Below are positions 39,478 to 48,296 of a stretch of 64,000 bases of DNA, piece after piece. The stretch comes from Paractinoplanes atraurantiacus (lineage in GTDB: Bacteria > Actinomycetota > Actinomycetes > Mycobacteriales > Micromonosporaceae): contig NZ_OBDY01000005.1 in NCBI RefSeq assembly GCF_900215205.1, forward strand, positions 192,261-256,260. The letters are read 5' to 3'. Under the pieces are notes generated by a model. The model was not told the DNA's origin and ran no database searches. It saw nothing but the letters and a program-made list of their open reading frames with translations. The stretch's first letter is position 1; each line of letters opens with the position of its first letter. The translations under genes were made by a program, and so were the position numbers.

Positions 39478-39813
39478 ATGAGCACTACTCCCCGGCTGAC
39501 ACCGCAGACCGTCGCGGTCATCCGCGCCCTGCTGGAAGATCCGGCGAAACCACGGTGGGGCCGCGACATCGCCGCGGAAACCGGCCTCAAGTCCGGGACC
39601 CTGCATCCGATCCTGGCCCGGCTGGAGCATGCCGGCTGGGTCGAGAGCACCTGGGAAGACCCTGCCGACCATGAGGACAAGGGCCGCCCCCGGCGCCGCT
39701 ACTACCGCTTCACACCTCACAGCGCCGAACAGGCGCGACTGGCCCTGGCCACCCACACCGCGACCGGCGACGCGTCATCCGCTCCGCGCCTCCGCCCCCA
39801 GCCGGGTTACTAG
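39478..39813 (+). CDS. PadR family transcriptional regulator
   Basis: This 111-residue winged-helix repressor has LTPQTVAVIRALLEDPAKPR, then GRDIAAETGLKSGTLHPILA as the recognition helix region, and the beta-wing GRPRRRYYRFTPHSAEQAR. Members sense small phenolic or drug-like molecules and usually repress an adjacent membrane gene and themselves. The start lies a few bases after a -10 box, so the mRNA is probably leaderless. It is divergent from the DUF1295 gene. Confidence 0.9.
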   Translation: MSTTPRLTPQTVAVIRALLEDPAKPRWGRDIAAETGLKSGTLHPILARLEHAGWVESTWEDPADHEDKGRPRRRYYRFTPHSAEQARLALATHTATGDASSAPRLRPQPGY

Positions 39814-39822
39814 GAGGCCGCG

Positions 39823-40479
39823 GTGGCTGTCGACCCTGGTTCCGTCGCCCCGTGGCCGTCCGATTTCGCGCAGAGCCCACTGATCGATTCCGATCGGTGG
39901 TACTCATCGGCGGCTATCGAGAGCGCCGTCGACAATGTCCCGCCGTCGTCGCTCGCTGCCGAATGGTCACGGCCACAAGAAGAGTCGGCTCGGCCCCATC
40001 GACAGCTTGGTGACGAGGAAAGTTTCGGATATTACGACCCCATATTCGATGATCCATCGCCCGCGCCTCGAGGCGAGAACGAATTCAGGTACGACGATCC
40101 TGCGTTCGACGACTTCGAGTACGACCCCCCGGTGTTCACGGAGGAGGAGCTGGAGGGGATCAGCGCGTACGAGCCCTCGTCAGTGCCCGACCCTCCACCG
40201 AATCGCACCTTCTTCCGCCTCTTCAGGATGGGCCGCAACCGGGGCACCAACCGCTCAGATGCGGATCGCACGGCCACCAACGTGATCCGTTTCGCGGTCA
40301 TCGTGCTGCCGGCCGATATGCGGGAGCGATATCTCGAGGAGTGGCGGGGCGAGCTCCACGACCTGCGCGCCGAAGGCGTGTCGCGGTGGCGGCGAGCGCT
40401 CTTCGTCGGCGACCTGCTTCGCGCTTCGGTGCCGCTCGCGATCACGCTTCGGCGAGATCGCCGCCGGCAGGTGGACTGA
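39823..40479 (+). CDS. Hypothetical protein with acidic N-terminus and conserved C-terminal domain
   Basis: In this 218-residue protein, residues 1-125 are acidic, aromatic and probably disordered (GYYDPIFDDPSPAP, FRYDDPAFDDFEYDPP). Residues about 145-215 form a basic amphipathic module (LPADMRERYLEEWRGELHDL, RALFVGDLLRASVPLAITLR) seen at the ends of many actinobacterial membrane-associated proteins. The GTG at 39823 has a perfect AGGAGG site. The stop overlaps a small membrane protein gene (TGATG). The function is unknown. Confidence 0.7.
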   Translation: MAVDPGSVAPWPSDFAQSPLIDSDRWYSSAAIESAVDNVPPSSLAAEWSRPQEESARPHRQLGDEESFGYYDPIFDDPSPAPRGENEFRYDDPAFDDFEYDPPVFTEEELEGISAYEPSSVPDPPPNRTFFRLFRMGRNRGTNRSDADRTATNVIRFAVIVLPADMRERYLEEWRGELHDLRAEGVSRWRRALFVGDLLRASVPLAITLRRDRRRQVD

Positions 40480-40745
40480 TGATCGCCGGTGGCCGCTCGG
40501 CCGGCACTCTCGCGGGCGCCGGCGGCACCGTCGCCGCGGTGTGGGCCGGCGGCTGGCTGACCGGGGCCTTCCTCTTGGCGGCGACAATCGTCGTGGTCGC
40601 CGCGACCTGCTGGGTCGTCGCCGACGACGACCGCCCGAAACGACTGGCTTTGCTGATCGAAAGCTGGCGCGGACCTGCCCGCGCACCCCGGCCCGCTGTC
40701 CGCCGCGGACGCGCCGCACGAACGGGATCCGCCGCCGGTGGGTGA
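40479..40745 (+). CDS. Small membrane protein, 88 residues
   Basis: The ATG at 40479 overlaps the stop of the preceding gene by one base, so it is probably translated by coupling. Residues 8-48 contain hydrophobic stretches (GTLAGAGGTVAAVWAGGWL, AFLLAATIVVVAATCWVVA), followed by a basic tail. It probably partners the protein encoded just upstream. I do not recognise a family. Confidence 0.5.
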   Translation: MIAGGRSAGTLAGAGGTVAAVWAGGWLTGAFLLAATIVVVAATCWVVADDDRPKRLALLIESWRGPARAPRPAVRRGRAARTGSAAGG

Positions 40746-40793
40746 TCCGCCGCACCCTCCTGCGGCTGCCCGGACGGGCGTACTGTTGCCGCC

Positions 40794-41150
40794 ATGGCCG
40801 ACCTCAAGATCGAACTTGCCCGCCGTAATCTGCTGGAAGTCTTCGGCGAGCGTGACCCGGAGAAAAGGGCCAAGGTCATTCGGGAGACGTACGCCGAGGA
40901 TGTGACCTTCGCCGACCCCGACGAGGTGGTCGTCGGCTGGGACAGCCTCGACCGCAAGGCGCAGGGGCTGCTCGACAAGGCGCCCGGTTTCGTCTTCGCG
41001 CCCGTCGGCGAGGTCCGCGTCGTGCAGGACCTGACGATGCTCGCCTGGCAGTTCGGCCCCGAGGACGCTTCCCCGGTGGTCAGCGGCGTCGACATCTGCA
41101 TCGTGGCCGACGGCCGCATCAAGAGCCTCTACACGGTGCTGGACGCCTAG
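40794..41150 (+). CDS. NTF2/SnoaL-like fold protein
   Basis: This 118-residue cytoplasmic protein has the NTF2-like cone pattern: helix RRNLLEVFGERDPEKRAKVI, strand YAEDVTFADPDEVVVGWDSL, and late strands TMLAWQFGPEDASPVVSGVD and CIVADGRIKSLYTVLDA. Members may be isomerases, hydrolases or just binding proteins. No partner gene is evident nearby. Confidence 0.82.
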   Translation: MADLKIELARRNLLEVFGERDPEKRAKVIRETYAEDVTFADPDEVVVGWDSLDRKAQGLLDKAPGFVFAPVGEVRVVQDLTMLAWQFGPEDASPVVSGVDICIVADGRIKSLYTVLDA

Positions 41151-41231
41151 TCCCGCACCGTCGCCGGTCGTAGTGGGGCTTCGTCCGTAATGGAGCTGAT
41201 GCGGGGACGTAATAGACAATCTTCATAGTGC

Positions 41232-41245
41232 TGGGATCGCTCCCA
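41232..41245. promoter_or_regulatory. CebR-like box upstream of the subtilase gene
   Basis: TGGGATCGCTCCCA differs from the CebR consensus palindrome at one position (T for G at base 6). It lies 23 bases upstream of the GTG start of the secreted protease, close enough to overlap its promoter or leader. Confidence 0.55.
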
Positions 41246-41268
41246 TCGATCCCTTTGCGAGGCCCCTA

Positions 41269-44200
41269 GTGCCACTGTCGCGTTTACGCGGGGCAGGACT
41301 CATCGCCGTGTGCGTGATCCCACTCGCTCTGGCGCCGGCGGCTCCGGCCGCCGCCTCCACGGTCGCCCCACCCGGCGCCGGGCCGACGGCAACGGTCACT
41401 CTCCTCACCGGTGACAAGGTGACCGTCACCATGACCGCCGACGGAGCTACCAGCCCCCAGGTGCGCGATGAGCGGGGCCGGCCCGTCGGCTTTCTCGCAC
41501 AGCGCAGGGGCAGGGACACCTTCGTCTATCCCGGCCCGGCCCTGCCGTACGTCTCGGCCGGCCTGCTCGACAAGCAGCTGTTCAACCTGACCGAGCTGGT
41601 CGAGGACGGCTACGACGACGCGCACAGCGACCGGCTCCCGCTGATCGTCCGCTACGCCGACAAGTCCGCTCGCGTCAGGTCCTCCGCGTCGGTGGACAGC
41701 GCCGAGAAGGTGCTCGACCTGGAGAGCATCCAGGGCGCCGCGCTCAAGGCCGAGCGGTCGGACGACTTCTGGACCTCGATCACCTCTACCGGCCGGAGTC
41801 GCGTCGCCGGCGACGCGACCGCCCTCGGCGGCGGCATCACCAAGATCTGGCTGGACGGCAAGTCGAAGGGTGCCCTCGCCGAGAGCACCGCTCAGATCGG
41901 CGCCCCGCGGGTGTGGGCCGGCGGCAACATCGGCGCCGGGGTCGACGTGGCGGTGCTCGACAGCGGCATCGACCCGGATCATCCCGACCTGGCCGGCCGG
42001 ATCGTCGCCACGAAGAACTTCGTTCCCGAGTTCCCGATCTTCGACCGGCTGGGCCACGGTACGCACGTCGCCTCGACCATCGCGGGTTCGGGCGCCGCGT
42101 CCGGCGGTGTCGAGAAGGGCGTGGCGCCCGGCGTCCGGCTGCACATCGGCAAGGTGCTCGGCGACAACAACTACGGCGAGAACTCCGGGATCATAGAAGG
42201 GATGGAGTGGGCGGCGCGCGACCAGCACGCCAAGATCATCAACCTGAGCCTGGGTGACGAGCCGACCGACGGCACCGACCCGATGAGCCTCGCGGTCAAC
42301 GAGCTCAGCGCCGAGACCGGAGCCCTCTTCGTCGTCGCGGCCGGCAACCAAGGACGCGAGTACGGGATCGGCACGCCGGCCGCCGCGGACGCCGCCCTGA
42401 GTGTCGGCGCGGTCGACAGCTCGGACGCGCTCGCGGGCTTCTCGAGCAGGGGCCCGCGCCTCGGCGACCGGGCGGTCAAGCCCGACCTCACCGCCCCCGG
42501 CACCGAGATCCTGGCCGCCCGCTCGCAGTACGCAAAGGAGGGCGAGGGTTCCTACCTCGTCATGAGCGGCACCTCGATGGCGACACCGCACGTCGCCGGC
42601 GCCGCCGCGCTGCTGGCCGCCGAGCATCCCGGCCTGAACGGTGAGCAGCTCAAGCAGCTGCTGACGAGCACCACCAAGCAACTGCCGGGCATGACCGCGT
42701 ACGAGGGTGGCACCGGCCGCCTCGACGTCGCCGCGGCGAACAAGGCAACCCTCTTCGGCTCCGGCAGCGTCAACTTCGGCTACGCCGAGTGGACCTCTCC
42801 GGCGGTGCACGCCCCGGTCACCCGGCCGGTTCGCTACACCAACCTCGGCGACGCCCCGGTGACGCTCGATCTGTCGGCCTCCTTCACCGGTCTCCCGGCC
42901 GGGCAGTTGACGCTCTCGCCGCCACGCCTCACCGTTCCGGCCCACGGCAACGCCGAGGTGCAGGTGACCGCCTCGTTCGACGGGATGCCGTTCGACCAGG
43001 CGTTCTCCGGCTTCCTCACCGCGACCGCGGGCTCGGTGACCATGCGGACGACGCTGTCGGCCGGGCAGGAGACCGAGCGGCACAAGCTCGTCGTGACGAC
43101 CAGGGACCGCAGCGGAAAGCCGCTCGCCGGAACGCTCACGGTGATGGGGGCCGACGGCACTTTCGAGTACGTCAGCGTCGGCGCCACCGGCACCGCGACC
43201 CTGCGCCTGCCGGTCGACACGTACGCCGCGTGGTTCAGCGGCGACGTCGAAGGGGTGCACGGCCCCTACTCGAAGGGCGCGGTCCTCATGCCGGCGAACG
43301 GGCTGAAGCTCGACCGGGACCGGTCCGTGGTGCTCGACGCCGCCAAGGCCGAGCGTGTCCGGACCACCACCCCCGACCGCGCCGACGTGACCGAGGCGAG
43401 CTTCAGTTTCAGCCAGCAGAGCCGGATCGCCGGCGGTAGCAACTGGTTCACCATGGCGGCGCCGGACGCCTCGTACGACAGTGTCTGGGCCCTGCCCACC
43501 GGAAGCGCCGAGACGGACGGCTTCGCGTTCGGCACCCGCTGGCGTCTCACCCAGCCGGCCCTGGAGATCGCCGGCTACGACGATCTGCGGGCGCAGCACG
43601 CCGCTCGGCCCCTGCCGGCCGGTTCGTCGCGCGTCGACGCCGTCCTCGCCGGTGACCGCGACGTCCGCGGCAAAGCCCTGGTGGTGCGTCACGACACCGC
43701 GAAGAAGATCGAGGACGAGGCGGCGGCCGCGGCCGCGGCCGGCGCCCGCATGCTCGTCGTCGTCAACGACGGGGCCGGCCGGCTCGCGCCATGGGCGACC
43801 TCGGAATGGGGGCCCGTCGACCCGCCGCCGGTCACCGTGGTCACGCTCTCGCACGACCAGGGGAACCAGCTGATCAGCCGGCTTCAGCGGGAACGGCGGG
43901 TCAGGCTCGACGTGACGTCGAACCCGTCCGCGAAGTATGTCTACGACCTGCAACGCGACTATCAGGGTGGTCTGCCGGCCGACCTGACCTACCGGGCGGA
44001 CAAGTCCAACCTGGCTCGCATCACGGCGTCCTACCGCAACTGGCGTTCGGACCGCGTCCTGCAGGCGCGCGGTGGTCGCGGCGCCGGCACCACCATGACG
44101 TCGCTCACGCCGGCGCCGGCGCCGGCGCAGGGCGAGCGGACCGAATGGGTCACCGCGGGAATCCCCTGGTCCACCCAGGTCACGATCCCCAACGTGATCA

Positions 44201-44928
44201 GCCAGCAGTCGGAGTGGAAGACCTACCGCGCCGGGGACAGAGCCACGGAGACGTGGTTGAGCCCGGTGCAGCGGCCGCGCCTGGCCGGCGTCTCGGACAC
44301 GGTGGTCCGGCACAGCGGTGGCGCGTTCCAGGCGTCCGTTCCCGGCTGGGGCGACTCCGGCACCGCGCACATGGGTGCCATGGCGTGGGGGTTGGCTCAG
44401 CAGTCGCTGCTGCTCTATCAGGCCGGGGACCTGATCGCCCGCAGCGATGACGACAACGCCGGGCTCTATCTCACCCTCGCCCCGGAGCGCCTGCCTTACC
44501 GGTTGGTGTCGGAGAACAGTCGCGGCGAGGACGCCGGACCGTATTCGACGAGCACGCGCACCGAGTGGGGTTTCACCTCGGGTCCGGTCAGGTCCGGCCA
44601 GGACGAGAAGCCGGCGCTGATCCAGCTCGACTACGCAGTCGAGACCGACCCCGCGGGGAAGGCCGGCCGGCATGCCGATCTGGACGTGACCCCGTCGACC
44701 CTGCCGGGGGTCGTGGGCGCCGGAAGCATCCGGATGGTCACGGTCGACGTCTCTTACGACGACGGCAGAACCTGGCAGCGCACGCGCCTGCGACCGGAAG
44801 GACACACCTGGCGGGCCAGGCTCGACGCTCCGCGCACGGCGGCTTTCGTCACGCTGCGCACAACCGCCTCGGACAGTCGAGGTAACACCGTCGAACAGCG
44901 CATCACCCGCGCCTTCGGCTTGAAGTGA
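41269..44928 (+). CDS. Secreted S8 subtilisin-like serine protease with PA domain
   Basis: This is a 1,219-residue exported protease. The signal peptide runs to about residue 29 and a propeptide region to about 200. The catalytic domain contains Asp231 in VAVLDSGIDPDHPDL, His266 in GHGTHVAS and Ser436 in MSGTSMATPHVAGA. A long C-terminal half follows, with a PA insert at about 790-870 (DVRGKALVVRHDTAKK, GARMLVVVNDGAGRL) and beta-sandwich domains. It should degrade extracellular proteins. The GTG start has GAGG upstream. The propeptide and large C-terminus match actinobacterial high-molecular-weight subtilases. Confidence 0.95.
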   Translation: MPLSRLRGAGLIAVCVIPLALAPAAPAAASTVAPPGAGPTATVTLLTGDKVTVTMTADGATSPQVRDERGRPVGFLAQRRGRDTFVYPGPALPYVSAGLLDKQLFNLTELVEDGYDDAHSDRLPLIVRYADKSARVRSSASVDSAEKVLDLESIQGAALKAERSDDFWTSITSTGRSRVAGDATALGGGITKIWLDGKSKGALAESTAQIGAPRVWAGGNIGAGVDVAVLDSGIDPDHPDLAGRIVATKNFVPEFPIFDRLGHGTHVASTIAGSGAASGGVEKGVAPGVRLHIGKVLGDNNYGENSGIIEGMEWAARDQHAKIINLSLGDEPTDGTDPMSLAVNELSAETGALFVVAAGNQGREYGIGTPAAADAALSVGAVDSSDALAGFSSRGPRLGDRAVKPDLTAPGTEILAARSQYAKEGEGSYLVMSGTSMATPHVAGAAALLAAEHPGLNGEQLKQLLTSTTKQLPGMTAYEGGTGRLDVAAANKATLFGSGSVNFGYAEWTSPAVHAPVTRPVRYTNLGDAPVTLDLSASFTGLPAGQLTLSPPRLTVPAHGNAEVQVTASFDGMPFDQAFSGFLTATAGSVTMRTTLSAGQETERHKLVVTTRDRSGKPLAGTLTVMGADGTFEYVSVGATGTATLRLPVDTYAAWFSGDVEGVHGPYSKGAVLMPANGLKLDRDRSVVLDAAKAERVRTTTPDRADVTEASFSFSQQSRIAGGSNWFTMAAPDASYDSVWALPTGSAETDGFAFGTRWRLTQPALEIAGYDDLRAQHAARPLPAGSSRVDAVLAGDRDVRGKALVVRHDTAKKIEDEAAAAAAAGARMLVVVNDGAGRLAPWATSEWGPVDPPPVTVVTLSHDQGNQLISRLQRERRVRLDVTSNPSAKYVYDLQRDYQGGLPADLTYRADKSNLARITASYRNWRSDRVLQARGGRGAGTTMTSLTPAPAPAQGERTEWVTAGIPWSTQVTIPNVISQQSEWKTYRAGDRATETWLSPVQRPRLAGVSDTVVRHSGGAFQASVPGWGDSGTAHMGAMAWGLAQQSLLLYQAGDLIARSDDDNAGLYLTLAPERLPYRLVSENSRGEDAGPYSTSTRTEWGFTSGPVRSGQDEKPALIQLDYAVETDPAGKAGRHADLDVTPSTLPGVVGAGSIRMVTVDVSYDDGRTWQRTRLRPEGHTWRARLDAPRTAAFVTLRTTASDSRGNTVEQRITRAFGLK

Positions 44929-44944
44929 TCCCTCCGGGGTGGAT

Positions 44945-45550
44945 TCAGTCCTTCACCAGGGCCCGGACGGCGGTGGCGTGAAGCCAGGCCGCTGCCTCGT
45001 CCGGGCCCCAGGTCGCGTCCTGAAGGACACGCGGCCAGGCGTACAGGCCGAAGAAGTACCAGAGCACGTCGGTGGCCCGCTCCCGGTCGACACCGAGCAC
45101 GCCGAGCTGCTCCAGCCGCTCGGCGGCCGCGGCGAGGGCGGCACGGTAGGCCTCGACGGCCTCCGCCCGTAGCCGCTGAGCGACCGGCTCGTGCGAGGCG
45201 GTGTCGAGCAGCAGCGCGATGACGCTCGCGTGGCGGTGATAGGCCGCCCCGGTCCCCTCGGCGATGGCCAGCACGACTTCCGCGCCGGTCTCGGCCCGCG
45301 CGACCCGGTCGAGGCTCTCGGCGACCGCCGCGTCCTCCATGCCCCGGCGCACCAGCTGCTCCAGAAGAACCGGCTTGCCGCCGACGCTGGTGTAGACCGT
45401 GGCCACCGCCACCCCGGCCGCGGCCGCGATGTCGTTGATGGTGGCACCCGCGTACCCGCCCTCGGCGAAGCACCGCTGAGCCGCACTCAGAATCAGTTCC
45501 CGCGTCTCAGCCGCCGCCTGCGCGCGCCGCGTCCCTCGTGCCGTCGTCAT
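44945..45550 (-). CDS. TetR family transcriptional regulator
   Basis: This 201-residue repressor has an N-terminal helix-turn-helix (ELILSAAQRCFAEGGYAGAT, INDIAAAAGVAVATVYTSVG) and an all-helical ligand-binding C-terminus. The ATG at 45550 begins the basic segment before the DNA-binding domain and has an AAGGG site. An alternative ATG lies at 45574. It is divergent from the glycosyltransferase gene 74 bases away and probably represses it in the absence of a ligand. Confidence 0.92.
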   Translation of the reverse strand: MTTARGTRRAQAAAETRELILSAAQRCFAEGGYAGATINDIAAAAGVAVATVYTSVGGKPVLLEQLVRRGMEDAAVAESLDRVARAETGAEVVLAIAEGTGAAYHRHASVIALLLDTASHEPVAQRLRAEAVEAYRAALAAAAERLEQLGVLGVDRERATDVLWYFFGLYAWPRVLQDATWGPDEAAAWLHATAVRALVKD

Positions 45551-45624
45551 GGGGGCCCTTTCTGTGCAGCTCATGCTAGCTGTTTCCTCGATCACAAGAA
45601 CGGTATTCTGATGAACGTAAACAT

Positions 45625-46797
45625 ATGCTGATGACCATGAAGGTTCTCTTCTCAGCCGTGCCGTCCCAGGGCCACTTCTATCCACTGCTCCCCTTGGCTC
45701 GCGCCTTCGCCCGGCGCGGCGACCAGGTGGCCGTCCTCTCCGCCGCGGCGTTGGCACCGGACGTGGCCGCCGAGGGCTTCGAACACCTCCAGGCCGGCGC
45801 CGCCCCCGATGTCCTCTTCGTCGAAGCGGCCCGCCGCACCGGCACCGACGCCGCCGCCGGCACGTCACCGGCCGCGGTGGCCGAGTTCTTCGCCGGCGCC
45901 CGCCTGGACCTGGGCGGAGACGACGCGCTGGCACTGGCCCGGACCTGGCAGCCCGACCTGATCGTCAACGAGATGTTCGACCTGCTCGGCGTCTTCGTGG
46001 CGGCCGGCCTGGACGTCCCCCTGGCCACCGTCTCCACCGGGCCCGGCGCCCCACCGGAGTTCCTGGCCGCCATCGCCGCGAACGCCGCCCCGCGCTTCGA
46101 GTCCCGGGGGTTCGCCGCCCCCACCGAGCTCCCGGCCGGCCGCTGGCTCCTGGAAACCTGCCCACCCGGCCTGGGCGCCTCCCAGACCCCGACAAAGGCC
46201 GAGCGCTGGACCCTGCGCCCAGAGCCCCACCAGGGCCCGGCCGGCGCCGTTGAGCCCGTTCCCGTGGCCGTTCCCGGCCGGCCGCGTGTGCTGGTCACGC
46301 TGGGGTCGCACTTCGCCGCGCCGGACGTGGTCGGCAAGCTGCTGGACGACCTCACCGGCGGTGACGACCCGCTGGACGTCGACTTCCTCGCGACCACCCT
46401 GCCCGGCACGGACGCGAGCGCGGTCCCGCACAAGTCTCCGCACGCGACCGTCGTACCCTTCCAACCGCTCTCCCGCTTGCTGGAGGGGACCACGGCGGCG
46501 CTGATCCACGGTGGAGCCGGCACCACCCTGGGCAGCCTCGCCGCTGGCGTGCCCCTGGTGGTCTGGCCCCAGGGCGCGGACCAGCCGGTGCAGGCCGCCG
46601 CCGTGAACCACGCCGGCTGCGGCATCGGCCTCGCCCCCGGCCCGGTCGACCCGCGGGCGCTGCGCGAAGCCGTCCGCGCGGTCGTGACGGACCCCGCCTA
46701 TGCCGCCGGGGCCGCGCGCATCCAGCAGCAGATCGCCGCGATGACCGCTCCCGACCGGATCGCCGCCGACCTCGCCGAGGCCCTGACGCGCCACTGA
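45625..46797 (+). CDS. UDP-glycosyltransferase-like protein (GT1, macrolide family)
   Basis: This 390-residue cytoplasmic enzyme transfers a sugar from a nucleotide donor to a small lipophilic acceptor. The N-terminal acceptor domain starts VLFSAVPSQGHFYPLLPLAR. The donor-binding signature is LIHGGAGTTLGSLAAGVPLV followed by WPQGADQPVQAAAV. Relatives inactivate macrolides or decorate natural products. The start may be 45625 or the ATG four codons later. Divergence from TetR suggests inducible drug glycosylation, which is inference. Confidence 0.9.
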   Translation: MLMTMKVLFSAVPSQGHFYPLLPLARAFARRGDQVAVLSAAALAPDVAAEGFEHLQAGAAPDVLFVEAARRTGTDAAAGTSPAAVAEFFAGARLDLGGDDALALARTWQPDLIVNEMFDLLGVFVAAGLDVPLATVSTGPGAPPEFLAAIAANAAPRFESRGFAAPTELPAGRWLLETCPPGLGASQTPTKAERWTLRPEPHQGPAGAVEPVPVAVPGRPRVLVTLGSHFAAPDVVGKLLDDLTGGDDPLDVDFLATTLPGTDASAVPHKSPHATVVPFQPLSRLLEGTTAALIHGGAGTTLGSLAAGVPLVVWPQGADQPVQAAAVNHAGCGIGLAPGPVDPRALREAVRAVVTDPAYAAGAARIQQQIAAMTAPDRIAADLAEALTRH

Positions 46798-46805
46798 TAC
46801 TACGG

Positions 46806-46834
46806 TTGACGGCATACATCGTCGGCCGTAGTGT
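46806..46834 (+). promoter_or_regulatory. Leaderless promoter of second PadR gene
   Basis: TTGACG at 46806-46811 and TAGTGT at 46829-46834 are spaced by 17 bases, and the GTG start lies eight bases after the -10 element. An inverted repeat (ACTACGG at 46799-46805 with CCGTAGT at 46826-46832) brackets the promoter and is a candidate operator. Confidence 0.6.
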
Positions 46835-46841
46835 CGTGGTC

Positions 46842-47171
46842 GTGCAAGAACCCACTTTCCTCATCCTGACCGCGCTCGCAGCCCAGCCGCTGCACGGGTA
46901 TGGGATCGTCCAGTCCGTCGCCGAGCTGTCCGAGGGCGACGTGAAGCTGCGCCCCGGCACGCTTTACGGCGCCCTCGACCGCCTCGACCAGCAGGGCCTG
47001 ATCGCCGTCGACCGCGAAGAGGCGGTCAACGGCCGGCTGCGCCGCTACTACCGTCTCACCGACGGCGGCGCCGCCGCCCTGAGCGAGCAGGCCGACCGCC
47101 TGCGCCGCCGCTCGGCTGCGGTCGACCGCCAGCTCGCCCTCCGCCCCCACCCGGCCGGCGGTGCCGCATGA
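46842..47171 (+). CDS. PadR family transcriptional regulator
   Basis: This is a 109-residue winged-helix repressor of the classic short PadR type: EPTFLILTALAAQPLHGYGI, then VKLRPGTLYGALDRLDQQGL and the wing RLRRYYRLTDGGAAALSEQ. The GTG at 46842 is chosen because it lies just downstream of a strong -10 box; the in-frame extension to 46806 would overlap the -35. The stop overlaps the next gene by ATGA. Short PadR proteins of this kind usually control a coupled membrane protein gene. Confidence 0.92.
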   Translation: MQEPTFLILTALAAQPLHGYGIVQSVAELSEGDVKLRPGTLYGALDRLDQQGLIAVDREEAVNGRLRRYYRLTDGGAAALSEQADRLRRRSAAVDRQLALRPHPAGGAA

Positions 47172-48175
47172 GCACACAGGACGGCTATCGAGCGCTGGGC
47201 GGCTACCGGGCGTTGCTGGCCGCATATCCGGCCCGGCTGCGCCGCAAGCACGGCCCCGAGCTCATCGAGACCCTGCTGGAGATGACCGCCCCCGGCGCGA
47301 CTCCCACCCGGGCCGACCAGCGCCGCCTGGTGCTGGACGGTCTCCGCGAGCGCTTCCGCCCACCGGTCCGCCGCCCTCTGGCTTTGATCGCGGTCATCGC
47401 GTCCCTGCTGGTGGGCGGGGCTCTGGGCGCCGCCGCCGGCTCCTGGCTGGGCACTTTGGCGTACGCCTCTCTGCCCCAGCCCACGATGCTGGGCTTCGCC
47501 ACCGGCTCGGTCGCGGACCACTACGTGTGGGGCGAGAGCCGGCTCGCGACCGCCACGGATCCCCGGCAGGCGACGGAGCAGACCCGGCAGAAACTGGCCA
47601 CCGAGGGATGGGCGACCGGGCCGATCGTGACCGGGGACGGCTCGGACGGCATCCTGGCCAACGTCCACTTCGCCGCGGAGGCCGATGGCGTCCATCTGAA
47701 CGTCTACGCCTATCCGTCGCTCGGCACCATCACGATCGCGGGCTGGCCGGCGCGCCCCGCTTCCTATGTGCCGCTGACGATCGCCGGAACACTGCTGGGC
47801 CTGCTGGCCGGCTGGCTCGCCGGTGTGGCGCTGGCCCACCGGGTGCGGGCCGCGCGCCGGCCTCTCCCGAGCACGGTTCTCATGACCGCCGGGCTGCTCC
47901 TGGTGATCCCGTCGGCCGTCGGCTTCGTCGCCTCGCTGGTGCGCTACCTGACCGTCGCCGAGCCCCTGGGCTCGGGCGAGTTGGTGCACGGCCATGGCTT
48001 CGCCTTCGGGCCCACGCTCCACCTGCTGCGCGCCTTCGACCTGGGCGAGGGCTGGGTCCTCACCCCCGGCGACCTCCAGCAGCTGCCTTTGTGGGGCTTC
48101 GCGCTGATCGCCGTGGCCGCGGGTCTCGCCCGCCCGAGAAGAGAGCCCGAGACCCGCGGAGTGACGGCCGCCTGA
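47168..48175 (+). CDS. PadR-coupled membrane protein
   Basis: This is a 335-residue protein. The N-terminal amphipathic module at residues 10-60 (YRALLAAYPARLRRKHGPEL) is the type of prefix domain found next to PadR genes. It is followed by about five membrane helices and an extracytoplasmic domain at about 105-195. The ATG overlaps the PadR stop by four bases. It is probably the target and partner of that repressor. I do not recognise a catalytic domain. Confidence 0.8.
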   Translation: MSTQDGYRALGGYRALLAAYPARLRRKHGPELIETLLEMTAPGATPTRADQRRLVLDGLRERFRPPVRRPLALIAVIASLLVGGALGAAAGSWLGTLAYASLPQPTMLGFATGSVADHYVWGESRLATATDPRQATEQTRQKLATEGWATGPIVTGDGSDGILANVHFAAEADGVHLNVYAYPSLGTITIAGWPARPASYVPLTIAGTLLGLLAGWLAGVALAHRVRAARRPLPSTVLMTAGLLLVIPSAVGFVASLVRYLTVAEPLGSGELVHGHGFAFGPTLHLLRAFDLGEGWVLTPGDLQQLPLWGFALIAVAAGLARPRREPETRGVTAA

Positions 48176-48296
48176 GAGGAGACAGGGCGACAGCCCTCCC
48201 AGCAGAGCCCGGGCGGCCGGTCATCCTCGGGGGGTGATGCGGTGGTTCGGGTGCCGACGTTGCATGTAAAGGCTGGGAGGGTGTCCTGTCGATCAC

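Noticed and set aside
41284..44805. Minus-strand frame of 1,173 codons opposite the subtilase
   Set aside because: The plus strand has a signal peptide and full catalytic triad; the minus-strand product is low-complexity and lacks a ribosome site.
48184..48197. Small hairpin AGGGC/GCCCT after the PadR-coupled membrane gene
   Set aside because: A five-base stem is too weak to call a terminator in sequence this GC-rich.
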